Source: Tipula vernalis
Lineage: Eukaryota > Arthropoda > Insecta > Diptera > Tipulidae
Direction: 5' to 3'
Assembly (NCBI GenBank): GCA_958295665.1
Contig: OY282560.1
Span: 90,806,311-90,870,310, forward strand
DNA length: 64,000 bases
Shown here: positions 53,354 through 64,000 of the stretch, in pieces
Layout of the letters: each line of letters opens with the position of its first letter
How positions within the stretch are numbered: the first letter of the stretch is position 1
Notes under the pieces: model-generated
Seen by the model: the letters and a program-made list of their open reading frames with translations, nothing else
The model's database searches: none
What the model was told of the DNA's origin: nothing
Position numbers and translations under genes: made by a program

Positions 53354-55200
53354 TTTTATTTTTTTTATTTGTGACGTATACAGTAAATATATACAATCGG
53401 TAAGTAAATAACTAAACAACTCGTTTCTAAACGAATTTTTTGTCATGTTAAAATCGAAAACATCGTAAATTGAATTAAAAAGCCGCGACATTCTCAAGAC
53501 TGGTTCCGAAAGTGCAAAATTCGTAGAGACAAAACAATATATAGCAAACGACGGCCGCGCAAACATCTTATGGGAGCGTAGGCATTGAAACGAGCAAGTA
53601 ATTCGTTACAATCTATTCGGGAAGTCATAACCCACATTCAGCAAAACCGGCCAACAAAACGACCAACTGCAAAAGTTATTCATGTTACCTTGCAATTTCA
53701 CACAATCAGAAACATTAGTAATTGAAGCAAATATTTTCATATCGTCAGCGTAAAGCAGACAATCTGCAAATTCAAAACACTCAACAACAGTGAGAGGAAC
53801 TCCTGAGGTACACGAAATGAACGAGGGCTAAAATCGTTAATCTTAACAAATTGGTAAGACCTTGGATGCCTTTGAAAAATCGGTCTATGCTAGTCTACCA
53901 TATAAATGTCAACAAAAAGAGACTAAATTAGTCGCCGTATAGATCTACCCGGATAAAATCCATGTAGAGCAAGAGGAAGAAACCTTATTACGTGAAAAAA
54001 CCAGAATTTATGTACCATGGAAGAATAGCGATTTCGCGATAGTTGCTGAATTCACATTTTTTTGCCAGATTTGTAAATCGGACTGATGAAAAGTAATTTT
54101 CATAGATCAGGAAAAATCTCAGTGCGTAGGTTATTATTAAATATAATAGTCAGTGGAGGGGCTAGATTCTCTGCACAATTCTTAATAAGGATTACAATCC
54201 TGTCCTGCCTGCTTATTATTACTTCAAGTTGAGATAACCTATCATAGACTTCTGCTTCCGTAAACTTTAAAAAGATAAAATCAGAGCGACCGCGGTTAGT
54301 TAAAGGCTTGTTACATAATACCGCAGGTGCTTCATGGATAGATTCGAAAAAATTGGCAAACAAATTTTATATATCAAAGGGCTGACTAGCGAAAGAGTTC
54401 TGAAAAGCCATTGGAAAAGCAAAATTCCTAAATTTCTTTGGATTGGAAGTTAATTCATTTTCGATTTGCAAAATGTAATTATTGTAAGGGAACCAGTTTA
54501 AAGATTTAAACTCCCTATGAGCAGTGTTGAATCTAGGATAAAACTTAACACGTTTTTCGATACCGAGGTTCGTTTCTCATTGATGGAATATATAATTAAA
54601 TAGCAGACTTGAGAAGCTCATTGAACAAAAAAACACTATCGTTCAAATCTCCTCCTCGTTCTATAAATACCCATGTGTCCGAATCGAGAAGAAGTTTGTT
54701 AAAAGAAACGTAGTCAAGTCAGCATGTCTAAAATTGAAATGAAAAAAATTACTGAAAGTACACATAGTAATACAATTCTCTTGGAAAATGTATATCGTAA
54801 TTATATGATATTTGCTCGTAAATTAAGTGAAGTTCTCACACGTCGAAAGCTCCAAATACATAAATAAGGTCAGCTGAAAAAATTAAATGGAGGAATTTGC
54901 CTCGATTATTGCTTATTCGGTTCAACTGCATCAGTACTGTGCTAGCAAAATAATCAGTGACTGCTAATCCTATTTGGTCAAGGGAAGAGGCCGTGAAAAC
55001 TCCATCAATATCAGTCAAAGTAATATTAGGAAGATTGAAGTCATCAGTAACAATTATTTGTTCACCAACACGAAACAATGGCGCAACAGCAGAATCGATG
55101 AAATTAATAATTCCAAGATAATATTCCAGAGTAAATCCGCACTGGCTACATATACATACGTACAGCAATAACATCATAAGTTGGATGGCATGTGTTTAGT
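53354..55200 (-). pseudogene. CR1-like LINE, degraded copy
   Basis: A minus-strand relative of the 24.7-kb element. Its last 60 codons nearly repeat that copy (STNFALSEPVLRMSRLFNSI, 53430-53530). Upstream are RT motif 1 (FLKFTEAEVYDRLSQLE, about 54220-54275) and endonuclease IVTDDFNLPNITLTDIDG (about 55000-55055). The segment with motifs A to C is mostly deleted or shifted (YADDMKIFAS-like remnant near 53740). It ends with an AAATAAAAAAAATAAAAAAA type tail at 53354-53372. 5'-truncated inside the endonuclease. Confidence 0.82.
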
Positions 55201-55389
55201 ATCTAAAAGAAAAAATACATTAAATTTAAATGATCAAATTATAAACTTGAATTAAGACTTAACTTATACCATTTAATTGAATTTATTCGTAGACACTTTG
55301 TTCTGAACCTAAAATATAACTTATTTAAAATTAATTTTGTATGTACTTCGATTTATGTAAATATAGCAGCTTAACCTACAACCGGTTGA

Positions 55390-56340
55390 TCTATTGTCAA
55401 AAATTTACACCATTCACTGACCATGATCACTGGTTCAAATTGGTATCGATGTCTATCTAAGACGTATTGAAATTCCACACTTCCTTGGTGGATCCCCTGC
55501 AATGGGCATCCTTCCATGATTTATTTAGAAGGATCATTCACGAAAACGACGATATAAGTGACACTGTCAAGATGCACCAATTAAAAACCACAGTATTTAG
55601 AAGCGCGGGCAAAATAATAAGCCACTTTTAGGCAACGGATGATAATTATTGTGACGCTTGGAGACTGTTGGTAAACCAAAACAAAAGGCATCTGGCGTCC
55701 AATCATATCGATGCGATGCTGAACTCTCCAGTAATTCACTCCGAATCAGTAACAGCAATAAAGTCGTTACATGACTTACTAACCGAAAACATGTATGCCA
55801 TCAAAAACTTCGGCATCCTCACAGTATCTTGGAATTACATCATAATTCCAATAATCATGAAAAAATTAGACAATGAGACAACACGATTATTTGAGATGTC
55901 TATTGTGGATCCTAAAGAAATGCCAACAATAGAGGACTTCCTCAGTTTTCTAGAACGTCGATTCCAAACATTAGAGGCAACTAAACCAAAACCAATAATT
56001 CGCAGTCCTGGAGCTCCCGCTCCACAAAAAGCAAGGGTCAATACATGTCATACACAAACAAAAAAGACATGTGCGTTGTGTAAGCAGGGGCATGATTTGA
56101 AGGACTGTACGAAATTCCAAGGAATGTCTACTTTAGAGCGATCTAAAATCATTGCTCACCATCAACTTTGCAACATGTTTATTGAGGCGAAACATCATCC
56201 ATACCCCTACTCTATCTGATGTTTGGTATGTAAGGGAACTCACAACACATTACTACATACTAAAAATCAACGTGCAATGCTCACCCCAAAAAATGAGGCG
56301 AACGAAAAATATACAATAATCATCATCTAGTGAACCAATA
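55390..56340 (+). pseudogene. BEL-2 gag
   Basis: A long frame at 55668-56219 follows an out-of-frame segment (RRIEIPHFLGGSPAMG, about 55460-55510). The capsid part includes NNETTR-type helices (KKLDNETTRLFEMSIVDPKE) and FLSFLERRFQTLE. Two BEL-type knuckles are seen: CALCKQGHDLKDC (about 56072-56110) and, after a stop, CLVCKGTHNTLLH (about 56222-56260). Start missing. Stops near 55520, 55635 and 56219. Confidence 0.78.
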
Positions 56341-56409
56341 TGAGCAATCAACTGGCACATTGTTAGCCATGGCAATAATCCAAGTGCAGACTGGCAGACA
56401 ATAATCAAA

Positions 56410-56790
56410 GCTTCTACGAATGCTAATAGATCCCGGGTCACAAATTTCATTTATCACCGAGGAGGCATCTAAGCAAATAAAGCAACCTACGAAGAAAACT
56501 CACGTGGAGATTGGTGGCATAAACGAGAGCGAAATTACAACCGCCACAAGAATAGTTAGCTTTCGCGTAGCAGCTCGATTTTCGTCAAGTTTCTCCATGA
56601 AAATGGAAGCATTGATATTGCCGAGAATAACACGGTCTGAACAACATTTCGACAGTAGAAAGTGGAATCATTTAAATAACCTAATATGGGGCCGATCCGA
56701 ACTATAATCAATCGAACAAAATCGACATCTTATTGGGTGCTGATTACTATCCAAGTATTGTGATGTAGCAGGTTGTAAAAGGAAATCAAG
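56410..56790 (+). pseudogene. BEL-2 protease
   Basis: Frame 56420-56707 shows an active-site block LIDPGSQISFITEEASK (about 56423-56475) with Asp-Pro-Gly in place of the common Asp-Ser/Thr-Gly, and a domain of about normal length. It is followed in another frame by KIDILLGADYYPSIV (about 56720-56765), which closes the domain. One frame change. Confidence 0.72.
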
Positions 56791-56879
56791 GAGAACCAAT
56801 CGCACAATAGACAGAGCTAGGTTGGATTACATCGGAAATACCTCAACCAACAAGCCATCCAAGATTGAGTCATTAATCA

Positions 56880-57740
56880 CTTTGACAGAAATCGACAACC
56901 AATTAAAGAAATTTTGGGAAATAGAAGTAATACAACCCAAGAAACTTTATACAGAAGAAGAAAAGCTGTGTGAATAACATTACCAGCAGAATTACCAACG
57001 AGGCACAGATGGTCGTTACATAGTACGACTTTTTAAACAAAGCATACCATGGCTCGATTATCGGGCGTGCATACAAGGATACTACAATCAGGGGCATTTG
57101 ATTGAGAGTAAGGAACATAACAACAACGAATATTACATTCCTCACCGCCATGTGATCCAAACTACTAGTATTACAATCAAACTTAGAGTAGTATTGGATG
57201 CATCGGCAAAAACGAACAACAATATCAGCTTAAAGGAAATACTACTCGTGAGCCCCAAATTACAAGATGATCTGATGTCAATTCTACTACGATGGAGAAA
57301 ATACAAGATAGCATATACAGCGGACATAGAACAAATGTACCGACAAATAAAAGTACATCCCGATGATCAACAATACCAAAAATTATTATGGAGAACATCC
57401 CCCGACCAAACGATAAATTCATATCAGCTAACAACAGTAACGTTTGGGATGGCATCTGCCCCATATCTGGCCATCAAGACAATGTAACAGCTGGCGGCCG
57501 ATGAGGAGAAAAACTTCCCAATTGCAGCAAAAATAATTAGGAGCGATTTTTACGTAGATGACTTATTATCTGGAAGTAACAACCTGGAGGATGCTCAGGA
57601 GGCACAAAACCAACTGACCAGCTTGCTACGAACCAGAGGGTTTAATCTGAGAAAATGGACTTCTAAACATCCTCAACACATAGAAGGTGTCGATCTAGAC
57701 TCGAGAGCATTCGAACCCATGAGTCATCCAAATTATTTGA
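56880..57740 (+). pseudogene. BEL-2 reverse transcriptase
   Basis: Plus-strand pieces: a KFWEIEVIQPKKLYTEEE linker (about 56910-56965), VRLFKQSIPWLDY, YIPHRHVIQT (about 57133), LRVVLDASAKT (about 57180-57215), IAYTADIEQMYRQIKVHPDD with motif A Asp (about 57310-57370), TVTFGMASAPYLA (about 57435-57470) and motif C FYVDDLLSGS (57548-57577) with both Asp residues. Stops at 56974 and 57485. All catalytic Asp residues survive, in contrast to BEL-1. Confidence 0.82.
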
Positions 57741-58340
57741 TCCATTAGGGTTGCTATCTCCAATCATGATACAATCAATCTTAATGCAAGCACTTTGGAT
57801 CTCCGGTGTAAGCTGGGATCAAAACCTGCCAGAAGATATAGAAAAAAAAAATGTTCACAGTATTATATATCCCTTCCAAAACTAAAGGAGATAAAAACTC
57901 CAAGGTGGATCCATTTCAACTCAACTCTCCCAGGAGAATTACATGGATTCTGTGATGCTTCCGAAGTAGCTTACGCAGCAGTGATATACTTCTATAACAG
58001 AACTTCAAACAAGGCAACATTGTTAACAGCAAAAACACGAGTAGCTCCAATATCAACCAAGTTAACATTGCCAAAGCTAGAGTTATGCGGAGCAAGTTTA
58101 CTTGCGAACCTTATGAACAAGGTGCAGCAAAATATGAAATTTGATGAAAGACCGAACTATTGTTGGACGGATTCAATGATTGTGCTAGGATGGGTGAAAA
58201 ACAAGCCCGTCTCAGTGGTTTTACGTCAAATTATCCGAAAACCCCGCAGATTGTCCATCCAGGGGTATCGCAGCAAATCAATTAATCAATCACAATTTAT
58301 GATGGAACGGCCCTCAGAGAATCTTTGAAAAAGCAATCCA
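57741..58340 (+). pseudogene. BEL-2 RNase H
   Basis: A 177-codon frame (57795-58328) contains GELHGFCDASEVAYAAVIYF with the first Asp, TRVAPISTKLTLPKLELCGA with Glu, and YCWTDSMIVLGWV with the next Asp. Upstream the connection is shifted (stop near 57746). Confidence 0.82.
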
Positions 58341-59860
58341 GCTAGCGCCAATAATAGTGGAAGACACACCAGATCAATTGGAATTAAAACAACCCATATT
58401 GGGACCCGTGACAGTAACAACACACGACCTTTTTGATCAATTACTTTTGAAATACTCAAATTTTAATACCATAAGTAGGGTTATGGTGTATGTGGCGAGA
58501 TTTATAAATAAATGCCGAAAGATTGTAACCAGCCATGAAGCTCCCACGGCAGAACAAATAAAACATGCCACGCAAAGTCCTCAAAGTCATTTCTAAAACT
58601 AAATTTGAGATCTTCTAAATCAGAAAGGAATAGCAAACACAAGTAAGATTAAATCTTTATCTCCATTCCTATACATGATGATATTTTACGAGTCGGTGGT
58701 CGAATTCAAAATACAACAACATGGACCTACGATGAGAAACATCCAGTTATTATCCCAAAAGACTATCTAATCGCCAAGCTGCTGATTCAAGAAGCACATG
58801 AACAAACGATGCATGGAGGAACACAATTAACTTTGGCACATCTCCTCACCAGATACTGGATCATACATGGTCGAAATCTAACAAGACATTTTGTATCAAA
58901 GTGTATAAGGTGTCATCGGTTCAATTCTAAATCAAGAACGCAGCTCATGGGAAATTTACCAACAGTACGCATCACGCCCGGAAGACCATTTTTAAGAACC
59001 GGAATCGATTATGCGGGACCACTTCTGATTCGTATAACAAGGGGAAGAAGGCACAAAGCACATAAGGGATATTTAGCAATCTTTGTTTGCATGACAACTA
59101 CACATCGAACCAGCTAGTGATCTAACCACCGAAACATTAATCGCAGCTTATAAAAGATCCACTGCACGTAGAGGATTGTGCAGTGATCTGTATAGCGACA
59201 ACGCATCTAATTTTGTGGGCGCAAAAAACCAACTTGATCGAGAATTAGCTGCACTACTTCGGAAATCCTCTAAAGAAATTTCCCAACTATTGGCAAACGA
59301 TGGAATAACATGGCATTTCATACCTCCAGTCTCACCCCATTTTGGAGGGCTTTGGGAAGCGGCAGTAAAGGCAGTAAAAAAACATTTAGTAAAGGTTATT
59401 GGAGTAGCAACCTTGACTTTCGAAGAACTTTCAACGGTCACCTCACAAGTAGAAGCTTGCTTAAACTCAAGACCTCTGACACCAATGACATCAGATCCTA
59501 CGTACAGATATCACTTTCTTAACTCCTGGGCACTTCTTAATCGGTGCACCATTACGAGCAATTCCGCAAGATGTTATAGCATAACCAACCATTTACGGCA
59601 TATCACGATGGAGACTGGTAGAGAAAATAAAACAACTTAAATCAACTTCATCATAGAAGAAAATGGTCATCTGAACAACCAAACTTGAAAGTAGGTGACC
59701 TAGTACTCCTCAAGGATGACAATGTTCCCCCATTAAAATGGCTGACTGGGCGAGTGGTGGAAGTACATCCAGGCAAAGACCAAAAAATTCGAGTATAGTT
59801 TCACTTCGAGGCCCGGAAGGGATCCTCGTAAAAAGGCCAATTCACAAATTATCACCACTA
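58341..59860 (+). pseudogene. BEL-2 integrase
   Basis: Frames 58357-58596, 58809-59117, 59176-59640 and 59738-60106 cover a BEL integrase. The zinc-binding end reads MHGGTQLTLAHLLTRYWI followed by KCIRCHRF. The core Asp residues are in TGIDYAGPLLI (about 58990-59025) and YSDNASNFVGA (about 59190-59225), and the Glu is in FGGLWEAAVKAV (about 59340-59375). A C-terminal DUF5641-type block (VGDLVLLKDDNVPPLKWLTG, about 59693-59752) and VKRPIHKLSPLPI follow. All DDE residues remain; there are at least five frame breaks. Confidence 0.82.
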
Positions 59861-59989
59861 CCCATAGAATCTGACAACGAGATTGTCCTCACAAAGACAC
59901 ACAAGCATCAGTCAACCAGCAATCACAATCAACAACTCCGTATGTGTTCAACCTCATCGAGAAGTCAAACAACAAAGAGTACACCACAT

Positions 59990-61331
59990 CAAAACAGTAT
60001 TCAAGAAAGAAACAACTTTATATCTGATATTATTGATACTCGGAATGGTGCAAATGCTTTTTGCTCCTGTCACATCGTCAACCACAATATAGCCATTGCC
60101 ATCTAATGCAGGAATTTATTTTCACAACTCCGGAACTGTAAACTTAATGGCGTTACAGTGGAAAATCATCATAAATTATAATTTAACCGGATATTGGGAA
60201 GATATCAGATCGTTAGAACACTATGTCAAATATTTGGATGAGGGCTGCCAAAAGGGATGGCAATCAAATAACCAGTACAACAACTGAATGAACAAGTGCA
60301 AGAGATTACCTCACTAAATAATCTACTTACCTCAACTAACAAAGAACACGCACTAAGAAAGCGGGACATTGGGAATACAATTGGATACATACTTGGTGAC
60401 GCTTTTGGCATCATGAATCAAAGAGATGCGTCCCACATATAACTGCAGCTTGAAAAGGCGAAAACCAACGAAAAATATTTATTAGAACCAAACATCGATC
60501 ATAGATGTGCAACCACAAACATATTTAAACATGAGAAGGAATTAACCGACAAGAATTTTCGTGCTATTGCCAAACAGTTCGCGTATCTAGACAAAAAAAT
60601 TGACAAGGCATCCGCAGACAGTGATCATTACAACAGAGTGCATACCATCACAACCTTCACGATTCAAATATCATTATCGACGTCATCCTCAGCTCGCATC
60701 GTGGCCATTTCCATCCAGCCTTGCTGACCACCCCACAACAATTGAAAGAGGAAATCGTACGAATTCACGAGCACGTTCCAGCAACGATGCAAATTCCTGA
60801 GGTGGAGAATAAAAACGATCTTGGACACATTTACAAGATTTTGACGGTCCACACAAGAGTGACAGCAAACAACATGTATGCCAATTATTCAACATAATTC
60901 CCATACCGCTATACGAGAATGGGCAAATGCACATCATAGTACCTACAACTGAACTGCTGATAATCGATTTACCAAGCGAACATTTTGCTAATTTAAATAA
61001 TCGTGATCTACAACGATGCATTAAACTAAAACTAAATGAGTATTTGTGCGATATTTCACCAATTTATAACACACAATCGGAGCAGACACAATGTGAAGTT
61101 AATCTGCTGAAGCACGTAAGCCAGAATCTCGCAAACTGTAAAACAAGAACGGTAAACCAACAAACCTACTGGACTCAGATAGGTACCAATCAGTGGACTT
61201 TTGCAGTGAGCATACCCCAAACCGTCCACCTAATATGCAATCGGGAGGAAAACACGATGATTTTAAATAAATCAGGAATTCTAACATTAGACCCGAAATG
61301 TATTTTAAAACATGAAGATCACATCGGATAA
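59990..61331 (+). pseudogene. BEL-2 envelope-like region (F-type)
   Basis: After integrase, three plus-strand stretches correspond to a baculovirus F-like envelope protein as found in roo and errantiviruses. The first (59.9-60.3 kb) has a hydrophobic stretch compatible with a signal peptide. Next is a segment with a basic R-K-R site followed by a Gly/Ile/Phe-rich region near 60358-60410, placed like a furin site and fusion peptide. The last (60927-61331) is a 134-codon Cys-containing ectodomain-like frame. No membrane anchor is obvious. Stops and shifts at about 60287, 60440 and 60650-60925 break it. Assignment rests on position and short motifs, not on alignment. Confidence 0.62.
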
Positions 61332-61405
61332 GTTCGAAACTTCAGCCGTGGAGGCAATATTGTTCCAAAATTTTTATCATTGAACTCCCGAATGTGTACA
61401 CCTAA
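61332..61405 (+). mobile_element. BEL-2 polypurine tract and LTR start
   Basis: GTGGAGGCAA (61348-61357) then TATTGTTCC and CCCGAATGTGTAC, parallel to 31093-31145. The match stops at about 61405, so the LTR is truncated. Confidence 0.55.
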
Positions 61406-61439
61406 TGGTCAAATATTAGGGCCTAGGGTCAGCTTTTAT

Positions 61440-63220
61440 GCCCAAGTTGAACAAAAAAAAACCCAGAGATTCGATACTCTATTGTTTAGGAACTAGTTTG
61501 AATGCTTTACAGTCTTCAATATCCAAACAAGTTTCATTTACCGAAGTATTCGGATCAAAATTTGGAAATATGTAACCATACCGTCGGTACAATTATTGAA
61601 ATAATTATTGAGATGTTTACGTGTTTCTTTCTTATGTAACGGAATGACTATACCATTCTTTAATCTACTTGGGAACACACCATTCAGTAAACAAATGTTT
61701 CAAATGTACGTCAGAACATTAGTAATATAAGGACAAATTTTTTTCGTCGATATTGCTGATAATCCATCAATACCACATGATTGAGTATTTAAAATTTGGC
61801 ACGGATTGGTTTTAGCTGTCTCACTTGACAGGCGACGATGGCAAATTTTGGAAAAGGAAGATTTAATGTTTTTTTAATTAAATAAACAGCGATTTTTAGT
61901 TATTAATATTTCCACACCAAGAAATAAATGGCGCCACTTTGACTGAGACAGCTAAAACCAATGCTAGCCGAATTTATTATAGATGAAATTTCAGTTTCTG
62001 ACGTAGGATTTAAAAACATACTCTGTGTTATATACGTAAATGAAAATACATAAATTTGTTTCTTCCACTGAGATAGAACAATTTTCATACTTGGCATTTA
62101 ACTCTTCATATGGTATTCTAGTGAAAAATTCAATAAAAACATTTGGAATTTCAGAAATGTCATTAACTAGCGAACCATTTGTTTCCTCAATTTCATGAAT
62201 AATGTTATTCGATATACCATAGTTTTATTCATCATTCCAATTACGACTTTCTATTTAGTTCTAATATCCATTGCATTAAGTAATTTATTCCTATAGTAAT
62301 TTGACTTGATTGCAGGAACCATTTGTTTAATTCTAAAGTTTAGTAACTTAACAGTTCGAAAGAGCTTATAATTTTCTGGATACTTATTCAGTAATCTAAG
62401 TTTTCGATTCCTAATCCTTATTTTTAATAACAAACCATTTGTCATCCATGGTTTTAACTTCAAACTTTTGCTGTTAATTTTTTTTTTATTTGAGTATATT
62501 TCGCTCCAACTAACAATTTTCAAGTACCTGTCTAATTCAGAGAACATTATTTTTTTTGAAACACTTGGTTTTAACGATTTCGTACGATTTTTAACGTTAA
62601 ATTCACAGAACAATTCAATTATTATTGTAATGTGATCAGTGATTTCAAGATTTAGGTTATGTTTAATTACAGAAAATTTATTATTTAAGCCAAATCTAAT
62701 CAACATAATGATCTATACAAGTTGATGAAATTAGGCGCGTAGCGGAATTAACAACCGACTCAAGACCGAAAGAAGAACAAAGCATTAAATATTCATCTCT
62801 AACATTACAACTTTTGAGTATATTAATGTTTATGTCCCCCAGCACTATAAGGTTTTTTGATTTTTCTGATTTGAGAAAATCGGAAAATTCCAGCATAAAA
62901 GTATCAAGAGAAATGAAATGGAAGCGATAAATTAATATGAAGCTAATTTGAATAGAATGTAAGCTAACTGTTAATTTCAAAGCATCAGCTGATATAAAAC
63001 TTAAATAACTTACTACATGGGGACATATCTTCACTTACGTATACAGCAACACCACTAGATTCATATCCATTATTACACTTTGCATAAAAATAATAATCAT
63101 CCAAAGAATAGCTCTCAATTTCATTACTCGAAATCCAAATTTCACTCAAAAAAATGATATCAAGTTTCTGATCCAGTTTATTAATATTTGCTAAAAACAA
63201 ATCCATGTTTTTCCTCATGC
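61440..63220 (-). pseudogene. APE-type LINE relic (endonuclease and RT start)
   Basis: Minus-strand pieces: endonuclease with KLDIIFLSEIWISSNEI (about 63110-63165), SSGVAVYVSEDMS (about 63015-63055), NLIVLGDININILKS (about 62815-62860) and TCIDHYVD. A central domain (62706-62251) follows with KLKPWMTNGLLLKIRIRNR. RT opening: CGIDGLSAIST (about 61745-61780) and LKNGIVIPLHKK (about 61635-61675). A small MITE lies between FLNPTSETEISSIIN and CGIDG. The clade is not resolved (CR1- or I-group). Frames shift near 62990, 62700 and 61650. Confidence 0.72.
61791..61974. mobile_element. Small MITE-like inverted-repeat insertion
   Basis: ATTGGTTTTAGCTGTCTCA (61805-61823) is perfectly repeated in reverse complement at 61942-61960; the match extends outward for about 12 bases at lower identity. 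It splits the LINE RT opening. About 184 bp with no coding capacity. Confidence 0.65.
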
Positions 63221-64000
63221 TTCTTTTATTTTGTAAAACAAAGCTAAAATTAAAAAAATTGGAATTATTGCTTAGTCATACATATATAACAAGTGACGCT
63301 TTTGATATGTCAAGCTTCCATTAATACCATAAATATACACGAAAATTTTTTAGGCCTTGTTGAATTTAAGTTGTTCTCTACAGAATCCTCTCCTATATTG
63401 CTGTCTTCTATCTGTTCACTGTTGAATATTTTTGTTGTCAATGCTTTTCTATGTTCTACGTTCCTCTTCATTATTATTCAAATTGTCGTTTTTAATAAAT
63501 AACAACAATTTGCCTCCATCAAACTTTAATTTCCTACCGCCAGATCTACATACAGTTCTCTATCTCTATAGCATGGAATAAATAGGCAAAGCAAGCTTTG
63601 TTTTTTATTTTGAGAAAATTCACGCGGTGTCTATATACTATGCAATTCCACTGATATTTTCTATCAGCAATTTTATGTTTGTATATGTTTTTTTTCAAAG
63701 TATTGACAAAATATCTATCCAAAAAATATCATAGCTGGGCATTTCACTATCATAATATAATATCTTCAAATGTCAAACAAAATTGTTTCAATGCTATGAA
63801 AAAAATTAGTTGTCTTTTAACACTTGCCAGTTCTGGTTAGGTTAAAAATAATTTGTCAAAGTAATTTTTTCAGAAAATTGTACAATATGGAGAACTACCA
63901 CCTCGTCCAAAAACTTCATTTCCTTGTACAAATACCAAGATTTTCTATCGTCAACAGCAGCGCTTCCAGATTTTCTTTTACTCTGCTTTCGTATTTCATT
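63221..64000. other. No gene recognised
   Basis: AT-rich, with a 69-codon hydrophobic plus-strand frame at 63293-63502 (many Leu/Ile/Phe/Ser) that has no family. Nothing else was seen up to the window end. Confidence 0.3.

Larger units (their letters stand above)
55390..61405 (+). mobile_element. BEL-2, a roo-like BEL/Pao element with env-like region
   Basis: A plus-strand element of about 6 kb with gag, protease, RT, RNase H, integrase, an envelope-like region and the start of the 3' LTR. The 5' LTR and the beginning of gag are missing. There are stops and frame changes in every part, so it is not functional. The env-like part and its position after integrase match roo-type BEL elements, which are insect endogenous retrovirus-like. 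Confidence 0.87.

Noticed and set aside
1..64000. CRISPR arrays, tRNA or rRNA genes, bacterial operons
   Set aside because: No regularly spaced repeats, no cloverleaf-like blocks noticed by eye, and all coding signals are eukaryotic mobile elements. A tRNA scan was not run.

Overview
The window looks like transposon-rich, AT-rich intergenic or intronic DNA from an insect, most likely a higher fly (Diptera). This is inferred from the mix of BEL/Pao, Ty3/gypsy, CR1-like, Jockey, I/LOA-like, mariner and PIF/Harbinger sequences, from short GT-AG introns and from a Lys-tRNA-type gypsy primer site. I found no convincing host gene, tRNA, rRNA or CRISPR array. Almost every recognisable coding stretch belongs to a mobile element, and nearly all are broken.

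Layout. 0-12.6 kb: an RTE-like LINE relic, a possible solo LTR, a CR1-like LINE relic (minus strand), and a series of fold-back palindromes (about 1683, 3435, 6010, 9270, 10278, 10731 and 12010), the longest about 1.2 kb. 12.8-24.6 kb: a nest of retroelements, all coding on the minus strand: a mariner transposase remnant, a gypsy remnant in which gag is joined directly to integrase, a BEL/Pao relic split by a 685-bp I-like insertion with a 13-bp target duplication, then a gypsy element with both LTRs, PBS and polypurine tract but without its RT palm. 24.7-28 kb: the best-preserved LINE, CR1-like, 5'-truncated, with one frameshift in ORF2. 28-33 kb: mostly featureless, with a LINE endonuclease relic, a BEL LTR start and one copy of a 243-bp duplication.

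33.2-37.2 kb: a GC-rich I/LOA-like LINE (minus strand) with intact ends, an 11-bp target duplication and a TTAGG-type 3' tail, but lacking its endonuclease and the end of RNase H. 38.3-45.4 kb: the second 243-bp copy, a BEL relic, a Jockey relic (plus) and a second LOA-like LINE (minus). 47.8-51.3 kb: a complete-length PIF/Harbinger element with perfect TTA duplications, terminal inverted repeats, a MADF-domain gene and a transposase gene; both genes are frameshifted and the transposase has lost its third catalytic residue. 53.3-55.2 kb: another CR1-like copy. 55.4-61.4 kb: a BEL/roo-like element with gag, protease, RT, RNase H, integrase and a baculovirus-F-like envelope reading region, all interrupted by stops and shifts. 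61.4-63.2 kb: a further LINE relic carrying a small MITE.

The elements do not form a pathway. They record successive insertions and internal deletions: target duplications and nesting give relative order, and element-specific deletions repeatedly remove catalytic cores while leaving termini in place. The LOA-like insertion, the Harbinger element, the I-like deletion derivative, the fold-back cluster and the 243-bp duplication are the features most worth follow-up.
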